A stretch of DNA of 49,139 nucleotides from Frankia sp. R82 (lineage in GTDB: Bacteria > Actinomycetota > Actinomycetes > Frankiales > Frankiaceae), in contig NZ_JAMQQG010000025.1 of assembly GCF_023716925.1 (NCBI RefSeq), forward strand, positions 1 through 49,139, read 5' to 3'. The position numbers were made by a program, and so were the translations under genes. Below are positions 31,485 to 40,400 of the stretch, piece after piece. Numbering within the stretch: position 1 is the first letter of the stretch; every line of letters starts with the position of its first letter. The notes below the pieces were generated by a model. That model saw nothing but the letters and a program-made list of their open reading frames with translations, did not search any database and was not told where the DNA came from.

Positions 31485-32714
31485 CCTGCCCGCGGCACGG
31501 GGAAAACCGGTTACAGGAGCAGCTCCGGACGACGACGCTCGGGCATCGAGTGGACCCGGCCGGCCCGCTCCACCTGGAGCGCCGGGGCGACTCCCACTCT
31601 CCAGTCGAGATCGCCATCCGACGGGGTCTCGCCGGCTGAGACCTGGGGCGCCGGCTACGCCAGGTCAGTCCGGTGCGCCGGTGGTGGCGACGCCAGCACG
31701 AAACCAGCAAACAGCAGGTCGAACCGCGCGCGGTCGGCGCGTACCGGTCGGCTCCGCTCTCACACCTGTGCACGGCGTCCGCGGGCCCTTCCTTCACCAC
31801 CCAGCAGATTCTGGAACGCCGGTCCCTGCCATTTCGAAGTCCCGGGCCTTGACGTGGGACCTCGGGACTGGTGATGTCAGCGACCGAACGGTGGCTGCCG
31901 TCCTCACCGAACGGCTCGTGCCCTGCCACCTCGGGGTGAGGCCAGGCCCATCCTCTGCGGGTAGGCCCGGTCCAGCCTCGCCGAACGAGGCGACAGGCCG
32001 CACAGTTCTGGTCTGGCGAACGCCCCGGGCGCTCACCTCGAGATCCCAGACGAGATGGCGCCGCGGTGGAACGAACGCCGCCGCTGCGGCGGCCGGCCAT
32101 CGTGGCCCGGACCGGCCGGGTCCGTCGCCAGGTCGCGGTCACCGGCGTCGACCGGCAGCACCTCCACCGTCGCGACCAGCGAAATCAGGTCGGCCCCGGC
32201 CTACATCACGAACAGCGGCAGCAACCCGATCGAGTCGATGATCAGAAACTCACGGGATCGTCAGGTGACCGCCGCGGCGCGCTGACATCAGGAGTTCCTT
32301 CTATGCCACCCGTATATCCCGGACCGAAAGTCCCTGCTCATCGCCCCACGGAGGCTTCGACCGTTCTTCCCGCCAAAAAATCACGAAACCACTCTCTCCG
32401 GAGTTGCCCCATCCGAATTTCTTCCACTACAGTACGTCTTATTCGCTTCGGAGCTGCCACGCCCGAGGGGATGCCGGAGTGGTCGCGGCACCAATAATTG
32501 ATCGACCGCTCTCACCTGGCGAATTACCCAGTCCACCAGGTTCGCCGTACACCTACTTTCGACCGCCCGGCGAGAGCCAGGTCAGAAAGCGTCGAGGACG
32601 CTTCAAGCCGGACGGTCGGTATCCGGCCGGTGCAACGCCGCCAGACGATCGCCGTGCGCGGATGTTCGCAGCGCTGCGGGCTCCGGGCGCGAGCGGAGTG
32701 ATTGGAGAAGAGAA
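31485..32714. other. 1.2-kb region without a recognisable gene
   Basis: Frames on both strands are open in places, as expected at high GC, but none shows a family or steady codon bias. From about 32290 to 32530 composition becomes AT-richer and stops are frequent. A minus-strand segment around 32235 reads DSIGLLPLFVM then stop, perhaps a scrap of a membrane protein gene. It looks like decayed or recombined DNA between the MarR gene and the broken exporter. Confidence 0.4.
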
Positions 32715-33792
32715 TTGCGTGTCATGCCACGACGATCGGCGTCCCCTGGCACCACCGCCATGCTTGCCGTCCTGACCGGCTCGTCCCTGTTCGGCACGAG
32801 CGGCGTCGCGCGGGCGCTAGGACCGGACGGCACGCCCGCCGCGGCTGTGGGGGGCGCGGATGCTGCTGGGTGGACTCCTCCTGATGATCATCGCTGTCTG
32901 TCGACGACACCGCTTCGCCATCCCCCGATCGATGCCCATGACCACCTTCCTGGTCGGCAGCTCGGTCGCCGTCTATCAGAGTTGCTACTTCTCCGGAATC
33001 AGCCGCGTGGGAGTCGCGATGGGCTCGATCGTCACCGTGGCGACGGTCCCGGTGGTTACCGGCGTTGTAGCCTACCTACTACGCGGCGACACACCGACTA
33101 GTCGCTGGTACAGCGCAACTGCACTCACCGTGCTTGGTGGCATCGGAGCGGGTGGTGTGATCGGGAAAGGTAGTGCGAACCTGCCGGGACTTGGGCTCTG
33201 CGTGACCGCGGGGAGTAGCGTGGCGGTGTACACAGTGCTCAGCCGCCGACTCCTGGACGGCGGCGCGCCCGTCGTTGAAGTCACGACCATCGCCGTTGCC
33301 CTTTCCGGATTCCTGCTTCTCCCAGTGATCCTCGCGTCGGGGACGGGTTGGCTCGGCACCGTCCCCGGCGTGGCCATGGCGGTGTATCTGGGCGTCATCA
33401 CCAGCGCGCTGGGATTCTGGCTGAACGCCCGGGGTCTGGCCCGAACCGCACCGACGACGGTCGCCACCCTCAACCTTGCGGAGCCGCTGACGGCGACAGT
33501 GCTCGCGTTCGCGGTGCTGGGCGAGCGGCTGGACGCGGCGCAGACGGGCGGGGCGGCGGCGATGTTCCTGGGGCTGGTCCTGCTCGTCCCGGAAAAAGAA
33601 AAGACCGATCCAGCAGCGCCTCCACGCGGCACCGGCCCCGATCCCGCCAGCCCCGGGTCCAGCGACCAAACAGAACACGGACAGAATTCACCCGAGTCGC
33701 CTACACAGCCATCCGCTCAGGAAAAATATCATCTGGGGGCTTCAGGAACACTGCGAATCTCATCCGAAGAGAGGCGGAAATCGCACTCATGA
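32715..33792 (+). pseudogene. EamA (DMT) family transporter broken by a frameshift
   Basis: The first part, from TTG 32715 (GGAG 7 nt upstream) or ATG 32724, encodes helix 1, AMLAVLTGSSLFGTSGVARALGP, and continues DGTPAAAVGG. At a run of six G (32849-32854) homology moves to the +1 frame, which runs MLLGGLLLMIIAV and on through nine more helices to NLAEPLTATVLAFAVLGERL and LGLVLLVP. Removing one G would join both parts (AAAVGARMLLGG), the expected family sequence. So this is a one-base slippage mutation, a phase-variable tract or a sequencing error. The C-terminal 65 residues are hydrophilic and nonconserved. The next gene overlaps the stop by 4 bp. DMT pumps export small metabolites. Confidence 0.78.
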
Positions 33793-34217
33793 CCACCCCC
33801 ACCAGGTTCGACTGGGACACCAAAATCGCGGTCGTCCTCCGAGACGATCTCAAGGTCTGGCAGAAGCTCAACGTCACCGCCTTCGCGACGAGCGGCATCG
33901 CGGCGACGGTCGACGGCGTCACCGGCGAACCCTACGTCGACGGCAACGGGGCAAAGTATCTGCCGATGTTCCGGCAGCCGGTGTTCATCCTCACCACGGA
34001 CGCCGACCGCATGAAGACGATCCTGCAGCGGGCACTACGGCGTGACGTTGTCTTCAGCGTCTACCCCGAGGCGATCTTCGAGACCAACAACGACGACGAC
34101 AATCGGGCGACCATCGCCGAGGTCCCCACGGATCAGCTCGTGTTGGCCGGCATGGCGCTCCGCGGCGACAAGCGGGAGGTCGACCGAGTGATCCGGGGCG
34201 CCGACCGACACGAGTAG
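33789..34217 (+). CDS. DUF2000 family protein
   Basis: 142 residues from ATG 33789, overlapping the EamA stop (ATGA). TKIAVVLRDDLKVWQKLNVTAFATSGIA and YLPMFRQPVFILTTD are the conserved strands and helix of DUF2000, whose fold resembles peptidyl-tRNA hydrolase II; later TDQLVLAGMALRGDK closes the domain. The biochemical role of the family is unknown to me. Members often sit beside transporter or regulator genes, as here with EamA. Because it is translationally coupled to the frameshifted gene, its expression depends on ribosomes reaching the second part of that gene. Confidence 0.82.
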   Translation: MTTPTRFDWDTKIAVVLRDDLKVWQKLNVTAFATSGIAATVDGVTGEPYVDGNGAKYLPMFRQPVFILTTDADRMKTILQRALRRDVVFSVYPEAIFETNNDDDNRATIAEVPTDQLVLAGMALRGDKREVDRVIRGADRHE

Positions 34218-34257
34218 TCCGGCTACTGACCTTGAACGCGCGATGCCAGCCGGTTGA

Positions 34258-34680
34258 TCATGATGATCGTCTCAAGGTCGGCCCGGTGGCTGCCAGGAAG
34301 CCCTCGAGCAGGTCAGGGCGGTATCCGACCCGGCTCATGCTGCATCGAACCAGGCTGGCGATATGGCCGAGGTCGACCAGGACCCGGCTGGCGATCTCCC
34401 CACGTTTCAGCAGCCACAACACTGCTTCCACCGGATTCAACTCCGGGCTGTGCGACGGCAACTGGATCACGGTCAGCCACCGGAGTTCGCCGTGAGGATC
34501 GCGAGCATCTCCGCGCACCGATGGCTGTCCGCATCCTCCCAGACCAGCACGATCAGCCGGCCCCACCGGCAGCGGGGCCCCGGCAGGTTGCTGGGGTGCG
34601 GGTGATCTCGGTGGCGGCTGAGGTATCTGGTGGGGCTGTGCAGCGAGAGGTTGACGTACGGCCGGATGAGGTCTCGTGGG
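34258..34680 (-). pseudogene. IS630-family transposase remnant
   Basis: The last 70 codons encode the DDE C-terminus: LTVIQLPSHSPELNPVEAVLWLLKRGE with the catalytic Glu, then LGHIASLVRCSMSRVGYRPDLLEGFLAATG. Just upstream, in another frame, GRLIVLVWEDADSHRCAEM matches the second Asp block (here WEDADSH for WDNxxxH). So the gene is frameshifted and lacks its N-terminal half. It is a different IS630 lineage from the intact element 600 bp to the right. Confidence 0.72.
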
Positions 34681-34993
34681 AGTGGGCATGACACCTGAAG
34701 ATCACGGAGGTTCCTACACCACCATGATCGATCCGAGGTGTCGTACCCGCTCACCGGGATCACCATCTGTCCCTGTTCTCGATCGGCTGGCTGCCGTTGT
34801 TGCCGACGGTCCTCACCAGCCGTCGTTAGTGTCGAGCCTGCTGGCGGTTTTCTGCCGAATCCCGAAGCCGCGCAGATCCCGGGACCAGCGGCACAGCCTG
34901 GCTGTGGTGCCGGCCCCGGCGACCTGTACGATGCTAGCGGGCGCACGGTCGTTCACCGCGATCGTCCAGTGGGCCGCCGATGCCGGCTGGTAG
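34676..34993 (+). pseudogene. ISAs1-family transposase, N-terminal remnant
   Basis: The plus strand encodes SLLAVFCRIPKPRRSRDQRHSLAVV, then CTMLAGARSFTAIVQWAADAG, the DDE_Tnp_1-associated N-terminal domain found in ISAs1 transposases (L..V.DPR...G.RH.L......C..LAGARSF.AI..WAADA). It stops at 34993, where a full-length protein would continue for about 280 residues. No catalytic domain follows. A truncated copy, abutting the IS630 remnant. Confidence 0.7.
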
Positions 34994-35232
34994 GGCAGCC
35001 GCTCTTTTATGATCTGTTGGGTTGCTGGTCGGACCTCTCGCCGAACCCGCAGCGCCCATTACTGAGCAACGGGCTCTCCATGGTCTCTGCCGTCAGGCTG
35101 TTACCAAGCCCTCGGCAAGGTCTCCCAGGGTCATGATCGTTGACCCGCCGAGCATGCAGCCGCGAGATGACCCGGGATCACCGCAGTGCCTACCCCCACT
35201 GCGGCCGAACCTGTCGGCGACGACCAGCCGCT
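34994..35232. other. Spacer between the IS remnants and the intact IS630 element
   Basis: About 240 bp with no gene. I find no further transposase motif and no match to the terminal repeats of the neighbouring element. Confidence 0.35.
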
Positions 35233-35262
35233 AGTGGTCGCGACCGTTAATTCGTCGGGGGT
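35233..35262 (+). repeat. Left terminal inverted repeat of the IS630 element
   Basis: Begins AGTGGTCGCGACCGTTAATT and continues to 35262; exact complement of 36794-36823. GGTCGCGACC inside it is itself a palindrome. Confidence 0.95.
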
Positions 35263-35600
35263 GGCGGGTTGAGCCAGGCTGTGGTGTCGCCGAGGTAGAG
35301 GCCGCAGGCGCAGTCGAGGGCTTCCTGAGGGGTGCCGGCGGGGTGGCCGCTGGGCAGGACTGATTTCTCGTAGTCTTCGTGGCTGGCGCGGTAGAGGGCG
35401 AAGCCCCAGGTGGTGGCGGATCCGGCGTAGCGCAGCCGCATCAGGGGCAGGGTGGTGCCCCCGGAAAGCTGTCCGGCGACATAGGCGAACTCGCCGTGCC
35501 AGCGGATGGTGAGGCCGGCGAGCTGGGGCCACCGCTCGGCTGCCCTGGCGATAAGGCGCTGGCGCAGCGAGGTCTTGGTCGACTCCGGTGGCTTGACCAT
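35247..35600 (-). CDS. IS630 passenger gene, protein of unknown function
   Basis: 117 residues from ATG 35600, divergent from the transposase with 33 bp between the two starts. Sequence: ARAAERWPQLAGLTIRWHGEF, YVAGQLSGGTTLPLMRLRYAG, ATTWGFALYRASHEDYEKSVL, then EALDCACGLYLGDTTAWL. Trp and Tyr are frequent and a CxC pair occurs. I recall similar small hypothetical proteins in actinobacterial genomes, some near transposases, but know no function. Its stop codon is inside the left terminal repeat. It could regulate transposition or serve the host. Confidence 0.75.
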   Translation of the reverse strand: MVKPPESTKTSLRQRLIARAAERWPQLAGLTIRWHGEFAYVAGQLSGGTTLPLMRLRYAGSATTWGFALYRASHEDYEKSVLPSGHPAGTPQEALDCACGLYLGDTTAWLNPPPPTN

Positions 35601-35633
35601 AGGGTCATCGTGCCTGACATACCCGGCTGGATC

Positions 35634-36794
35634 ATGGAGCGTATGCCGCCCAGTCCCTATGTCATCTGCCTTGGCGATGCGCAGCGCGCTGAGCTGGAGT
35701 CCTTGTCGCGCCGGGCAACGGCGCCGTTCCGTCTTGTGGTGCGGGCGCGAGTCGTGCTTCTCGCCGCGGACGGGTTCGCGAACTGCAGGATCGCGCAGCG
35801 GCTGGGCATCGGCGAGGACACCGTCCGCAAGTGGCGGCGCCGGTACTGCGAGCAGGGCGTAGACGGCCTGGCCGACGCGCCGCGTCCCGGCAGGCCGCGG
35901 GTGTTCCCCGCCCGTGTGGTGGCCGGGGTCAAGGCCCTGGCATATGAGATGCCTTCCGCGAGCGGGGCACCGCTGACCCGCTGGACCTGCCCCGAGCTGG
36001 CCCGCCACACGGCAGCCAGCGGCATCACCCCCGCGCCGTCGGCGTCCACCGTGCGGCGCTGGCTCGCCGATGATGCCCTGAAGCCCTGGCAGCACCGGTC
36101 GTGGATCTTCCCCCGCGACCCGCAGTTCGCCGTGAAGGCCGGGCGCGTGCTGGATCTCTACCAGCGGGAATGGGAAGGACAGCCACTCGACCAGGACGAG
36201 TACGTCCTCAGCGCCGACGAGAAACCCGGCGTCCAGGCCCGGATGCGCCTCCACCTGCCGCTCCCACCTGGCCCCGGCCGAGCGATGCGGACCGAGAGCG
36301 AATACCACCGGCACGGCACCCTGGCCTACCTGGCCGCCTACGATGTCCACCACGCGAGGGTGATTGGCCGGTGCGAGCCGTCGACCGGGATCAAGCCGTT
36401 CACCGCGCTTGTGGACCAGGTCATGAGCGTCGAGCCGTACGCCTCAGCCAGACGCGTGTTCTGGGTTGTGGACAACGGAGCCTCGCACCGCAACTGGGCC
36501 GCCGCCGACCGCCTGCACAGCGCCTACCCCAACGCGCAGATGGTCCATCTACCCGTTCACGCCTCCTGGCTCAACCAGGTCGAGGTCTACTTCTCCGTCC
36601 TCCAGCGCAAGTTGCTCACCCCCGACGACTTCGAGGGCCTGGACGAGCTCGCCGCCCAGATCCTCGCCTTCGAGAAGCACTACAACGCCGCTGCCAGGCC
36701 CTTCGACTGGAGGTTCACCCGCACCGACCTCAACCAGCTGCTGACCCGCATCAGGAACCACGACCGGCACGCTCCACGCCCGCAGGCCGCATAA
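35634..36794 (+). CDS. IS630-family transposase
   Basis: 386 residues from ATG 35634 (a second Met at 35643). The N-terminal HTH pair is clear: RVVLLAADGFANCRIAQRLGIGEDTVRKWRRRY, then RCTC-like second HTH with ASTVRRWLADDALKPW. The DDE catalytic triad follows: D in YVLSADEKPGVQAR, D in VFWVVDNGASHR, and E in ASWLNQVEVYFSVLQRKLL. Cuts and inserts at TA dinucleotides. Length is normal and no frame problem is visible. The stop lies at the edge of the right terminal repeat. Confidence 0.93.
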   Translation: MERMPPSPYVICLGDAQRAELESLSRRATAPFRLVVRARVVLLAADGFANCRIAQRLGIGEDTVRKWRRRYCEQGVDGLADAPRPGRPRVFPARVVAGVKALAYEMPSASGAPLTRWTCPELARHTAASGITPAPSASTVRRWLADDALKPWQHRSWIFPRDPQFAVKAGRVLDLYQREWEGQPLDQDEYVLSADEKPGVQARMRLHLPLPPGPGRAMRTESEYHRHGTLAYLAAYDVHHARVIGRCEPSTGIKPFTALVDQVMSVEPYASARRVFWVVDNGASHRNWAAADRLHSAYPNAQMVHLPVHASWLNQVEVYFSVLQRKLLTPDDFEGLDELAAQILAFEKHYNAAARPFDWRFTRTDLNQLLTRIRNHDRHAPRPQAA

Positions 36795-36823
36795 CCCCCG
36801 ACGAATTAACGGTCGCGACCACT
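36794..36823 (-). repeat. Right terminal inverted repeat of the IS630 element
   Basis: Perfect 30-bp complement of the left repeat; the last base of the transposase stop (TAA, 36792-36794) is its first base. Confidence 0.95.
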
Positions 36824-36847
36824 GCCGGTGACAGTGCCGGTCAGAGC

Positions 36848-37447
36848 TCATGGCTGACGCCTTTTTCTCTTTCGCTCTTCTTCCTCCTCGAGCATGGCTC
36901 TCAACTCAGGTGGCATTGGCCCAATACCTGTTTGCTGGTAACGGAAACCGCCGTCGTCGGCCGACTCGGCGTACCGCCAAGCCTTGAGGCTTCTCTCCCA
37001 AGGAAGCCGCAGCAGCCAGCCGCGCACCCAGCTCCGTGCCACCGGGACACGCTTCGCCGCTCGGCGAAACTCGCGCCACGGACTCAGCCCGAGCTTCTTG
37101 GCACTGTGCCCAAAAAGTGCCATGATTGGTAGATCATCACGAAAATCGTCACTGTGAGGAATCCAGATCAGAAAGGCCACAAGGCCCCATCTCAAGAGCT
37201 CTGGATCTTGCTTTCGAATCGCCGTCATGGTCGTGCGAGAGCCAAAACTTCCCAACTGCCCCGCTTCGCCCTTATCGAGGAGATTGTGCATATCGGCAAG
37301 CTCGTGCCGCGAATCTACTGCGCGCAACAAAGAAAGGATTTCGCCGTCCTGTGGAAGTTCGACAAGCTGCGGAGTGTCAATTTCTTCCAGTGCAATTTCA
37401 TAAGGAGCGTTCAGCGAGTGGAAATCGTAGTTTTTCCGGTCGGCCAC
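36848..37447 (-). CDS. Candidate immunity protein for the Rhs toxin
   Basis: 199 residues from GTG 37447, which stands 1 nt after the Rhs stop, with GGAGG 5 nt upstream inside the Rhs 3' end; an in-frame ATG at 37477 would overlap the toxin. No signal peptide; cytosolic. Motifs: DSRHELADMHNLLDKGEAGQL, LLRWGLVAFLIWIPHSDDFRDDLPIMALF, GHSAKKLGLSPWREFRRAAKR. The segment with RxGLVA, DxRD and KLGL recalls helical immunity-type proteins next to actinobacterial Rhs genes. Composition is clearly less GC-rich than the neighbours, as is usual for toxin-immunity cassettes. Function is inferred from position, coupling and composition; the C-terminus is a charged EEEERKRKRR tail. Confidence 0.65.
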   Translation of the reverse strand: MADRKNYDFHSLNAPYEIALEEIDTPQLVELPQDGEILSLLRAVDSRHELADMHNLLDKGEAGQLGSFGSRTTMTAIRKQDPELLRWGLVAFLIWIPHSDDFRDDLPIMALFGHSAKKLGLSPWREFRRAAKRVPVARSWVRGWLLRLPWERSLKAWRYAESADDGGFRYQQTGIGPMPPELRAMLEEEEERKRKRRQP

Positions 37448-37448
37448 A

Positions 37449-40400
37449 TCATCCTCCAGGTGGAACATAAAGATCACCCACGCGCTTGTATCCCGCCTGC
37501 AGCAAAGCTCTCACTTCTACCCTCAACACACTTTCTCCAACCCGCGGTATGAAAACATCTTTCATATCGGGTTCCGAGCCAAGGTAGACAGTGCGCTTTT
37601 CCCGGACAATTCCGTTGATCCAGCGATCGTTTATCTTCTCGCTCCACGGTCCGGTCAACCACGGTCTTAGGGCCAGTACCTCATGGTCGGGCCATCGTTG
37701 CGCGACCGCGGTGTCGGGTAGACGCCCGATCACCGGCATAGTACGGGCGGCGATGTTCCGGCCGGACACAAAGCGGCTGGCACCGCCGAGAAAACCACCG
37801 GTGGCGGTGTTCTGGACGAGGCGTTCGACGTCGAGGTGGCCGGGGTTGGTGAGTTCCTGGTCGGTGAGATCACCGATGCCGCCGGTCGCTGCGCCCGCCG
37901 TGGTCGCCGGAGCGAACAGCCTCGGTGTCATGACCGACACGGCGCGATAGTTACCCAGGCCCGCTCCGACTCCGCCGGCGGCGCCGCTGATGGCCACGTC
38001 CCGGGGATCGAAGGAACCGGTGGCCAGCCCGATGCCGGCGCTGATACCAGCGCCGAACAGGATGCCGCTGCCGGCGGCGGCGAGGGGAGCCAGGGGTGTG
38101 AAGCACAGACCGACGCCGACGGCGATGACACCAGCGGCGGCGAGGGTGCCCCAGGGGTCGTGTTCGATCGTGTGCCAGGCACGGCCGAAGGTGTTCCTGG
38201 TCTGCTGGGATCGGTAGGCGTCGTAGGCATCGTCGCTGATGGGTTTGAGACCGGTGGGGTCGAGGCGGCCGACCGGGTCGTTCCAGGCGTAGTGGTAGGG
38301 GTTTCCCGCGCCGGGCATGCCGGGGACGTGCTCGAGCGGGTCGGGGCTCAGGAACGAACGGGTGGCCGGGTCCAGGAGGCGCTCGCGCTGCCAGACCAGG
38401 CCGTCGACGGTCAGCTCACCGCGGTATCCAAGGCCGATCAGTCGATTCGCCGGCGGGTCGGTCGGGCCGGCGGGGATCGGGCTGCCCCACGGGTCGTAGG
38501 CGCCGGGGACTCCGGGGGCACCGCCGAGGGAGTGCTGCCAGTCGGTGGCGTACCAGCTGGGCGGGCCTGTTGGCGGGGACGAGGAGGCGGGCAGGACACC
38601 GATGGCGTCGTCGGTGTGGCTGTAGGTGGTGGTGCCGAGGGAGTGGACGGTGCCGGGCCAGGTGACCGGGTCCCACAGCAGCGATGTGCCGTCGATCTGG
38701 AGGGGGTCACCAAGGGCGTCCAACACCCAGTTGATCGTCTGGTCCGTTCCGGAAGGACCGCTCGTCTGGACTGCGCTGATCCGGCCGAAGGCGTCCCAGG
38801 CGTAGGTTCGGGTGCCGGTCGGACCGGTGACGGTGGTGCGGCGGCCAGCGGCGTCGTAGCTGAAAAGGGTGCGGCTGGTCTGGGTCGCGGGCTGTCCGGC
38901 CCGGGTGGACGGGCCGGCGGCGACGGGCGGGGCGGCGACGGGCGGGCCGGCGGTGTCGCGTTGGTGTTCCACGAGCTGGCCGGCGGCGTCGTAGGTCCAG
39001 TGGTCGATGGTGCCGGCGCTGGCGGCCGTTGCCGCGGTGCGGTGGGTTTCGGTTCGTAGGCGGCCGGCGGCGTCCCAGGTCAGGGTCTGGCGTCCCCACG
39101 GGCCGTCGGCGGTGACGAGCTGGCCGGCGGCGTCGTAGGCGAAACGCATCTCCCGGCCCTGGTCGACGAGCCGGGTTGTCCGGCCGGCGGGATCGCGTTC
39201 GACGATGCGGCCGGCGTGCAGCGGCCGGCCGTCGGCATCGCGCAGGATGGCGCGGCGGCCCAACAGCGGATGCTCGACGGCGCTCAGGTGGCCGTCGGCG
39301 TCGTGGTCGTGGCGGATCGGCGGCCGCCCCGGCTGGCCGACCGTCAGGCAGCGGCCGTCTGGATCGTAGGTCCATTCCAGCCGGCCAGCCGCCGTGCTCC
39401 GGGTCAGCAGCCGGCCCGCCACGTCATAGGTCAAGGCGACGCCGCGGTCCGCGAAGTCGCTGGTGGCACCGTAGGTGGTGGCGATCGGGCGGTCGGTGGT
39501 GGGGATCGCGTGGGTTGCTGGGACCGCGTAGGTCTGGTGGGCGCGGGTGAGGCGGTCAGCCTCGTCGTAGCTGTAGTGGAGGCGAGGCTCGGGTTCGTCG
39601 GGAAGGCCGACGCCGGTGGGGCGACCGGCGATGTCATGCCACCAGCGCAGACCAGTCCCGTCGGCGTGGCGAACGGTGTCGACCAGGCCGCTGCGGGTGT
39701 GGGTGACGCTGGTGGTGCGGCCGAGCGGGTCGGTGTGGCCGGTCAGCCAGCCGACGGCGTCGTAGCCCAGCTCGTGCCGGCCGCCAGCCGGGTCGGTCCA
39801 CTCCCGCAGCTGGCCGCGGACGTCGTAACCGTAGCGGGTGACCGCGCCCAGCGGGTCCACCGCGCAGACCATCCCGCCGCGTGCGTCATAGGTGTAGGCG
39901 TGCACCGCGCCGTCGGGGCCGGTGACCGTGGTCGGCAGCCCCAGGTGGTTGCGGACTATCTCGGTGCGGCCACCGTCCGGGTCAGTGATCGCCCGGACGT
40001 CGCCCCGGGCGTCGTATTCCCAGCGCGTCCGCCGGCCCGCCGCCGTGGCCAGCGTGGTCGGCCGGCCGGCGGGGTCGTGCTGGTAGCGGGTGATCCCCCC
40101 GGCTGGGGAGACCGTCTGGACGAGGCGTCCGGCGGAGTCGTAGCCGTGGCTGGTGCGCCGGCCGGACGGTGTGACCTGCGCGGCGAGGCGGCCACCCGGT
40201 GTCCATTGCGCGGTGCTGCGCCGGCCGGCCGCGTCGATGACCGCGGTGCGGCGGCCGGCCGGGTCGTACTCGTGGCGGACGGTCGCCCCGTCAGGCTCGG
40301 TCTCGCTGACGAGCCGGCCGACGGGGTCGTAGCCACGGCGCCAGACCCGCCCGTCCGGGCCGGTGAGCTCGGTCGGTTGGCCCGTCACGTCATAGCCGTG

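Larger units (their letters stand above)
35233..36823. mobile_element. Intact IS630-type insertion sequence, 1591 bp, with passenger gene
   Basis: Bounded by 30-bp perfect inverted repeats (35233-35262 and 36794-36823). It holds a full-length transposase on the plus strand and a divergent 117-residue passenger gene on the minus strand; both stop codons lie within the repeats. The left outer flank reads CCGC-TA before GTGGTC; the right reads CCAC-TG, so the TA duplication expected for IS630 is imperfect. Either one side mutated or the ends were recombined. All catalytic residues are present, so the element may be active. Confidence 0.9.

Noticed and set aside
31129-32142. A 337-codon minus-strand frame over the MarR gene and the gene-free region
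   Set aside because: It runs antisense through the MarR gene, is Arg/Gly-rich throughout and shows no domain or ribosome site.
35601-36353. Extension of the passenger gene's minus-strand frame across the transposase
   Set aside because: It is antisense to the catalytic domain of the transposase; only the part from ATG 35600 is protein-like.
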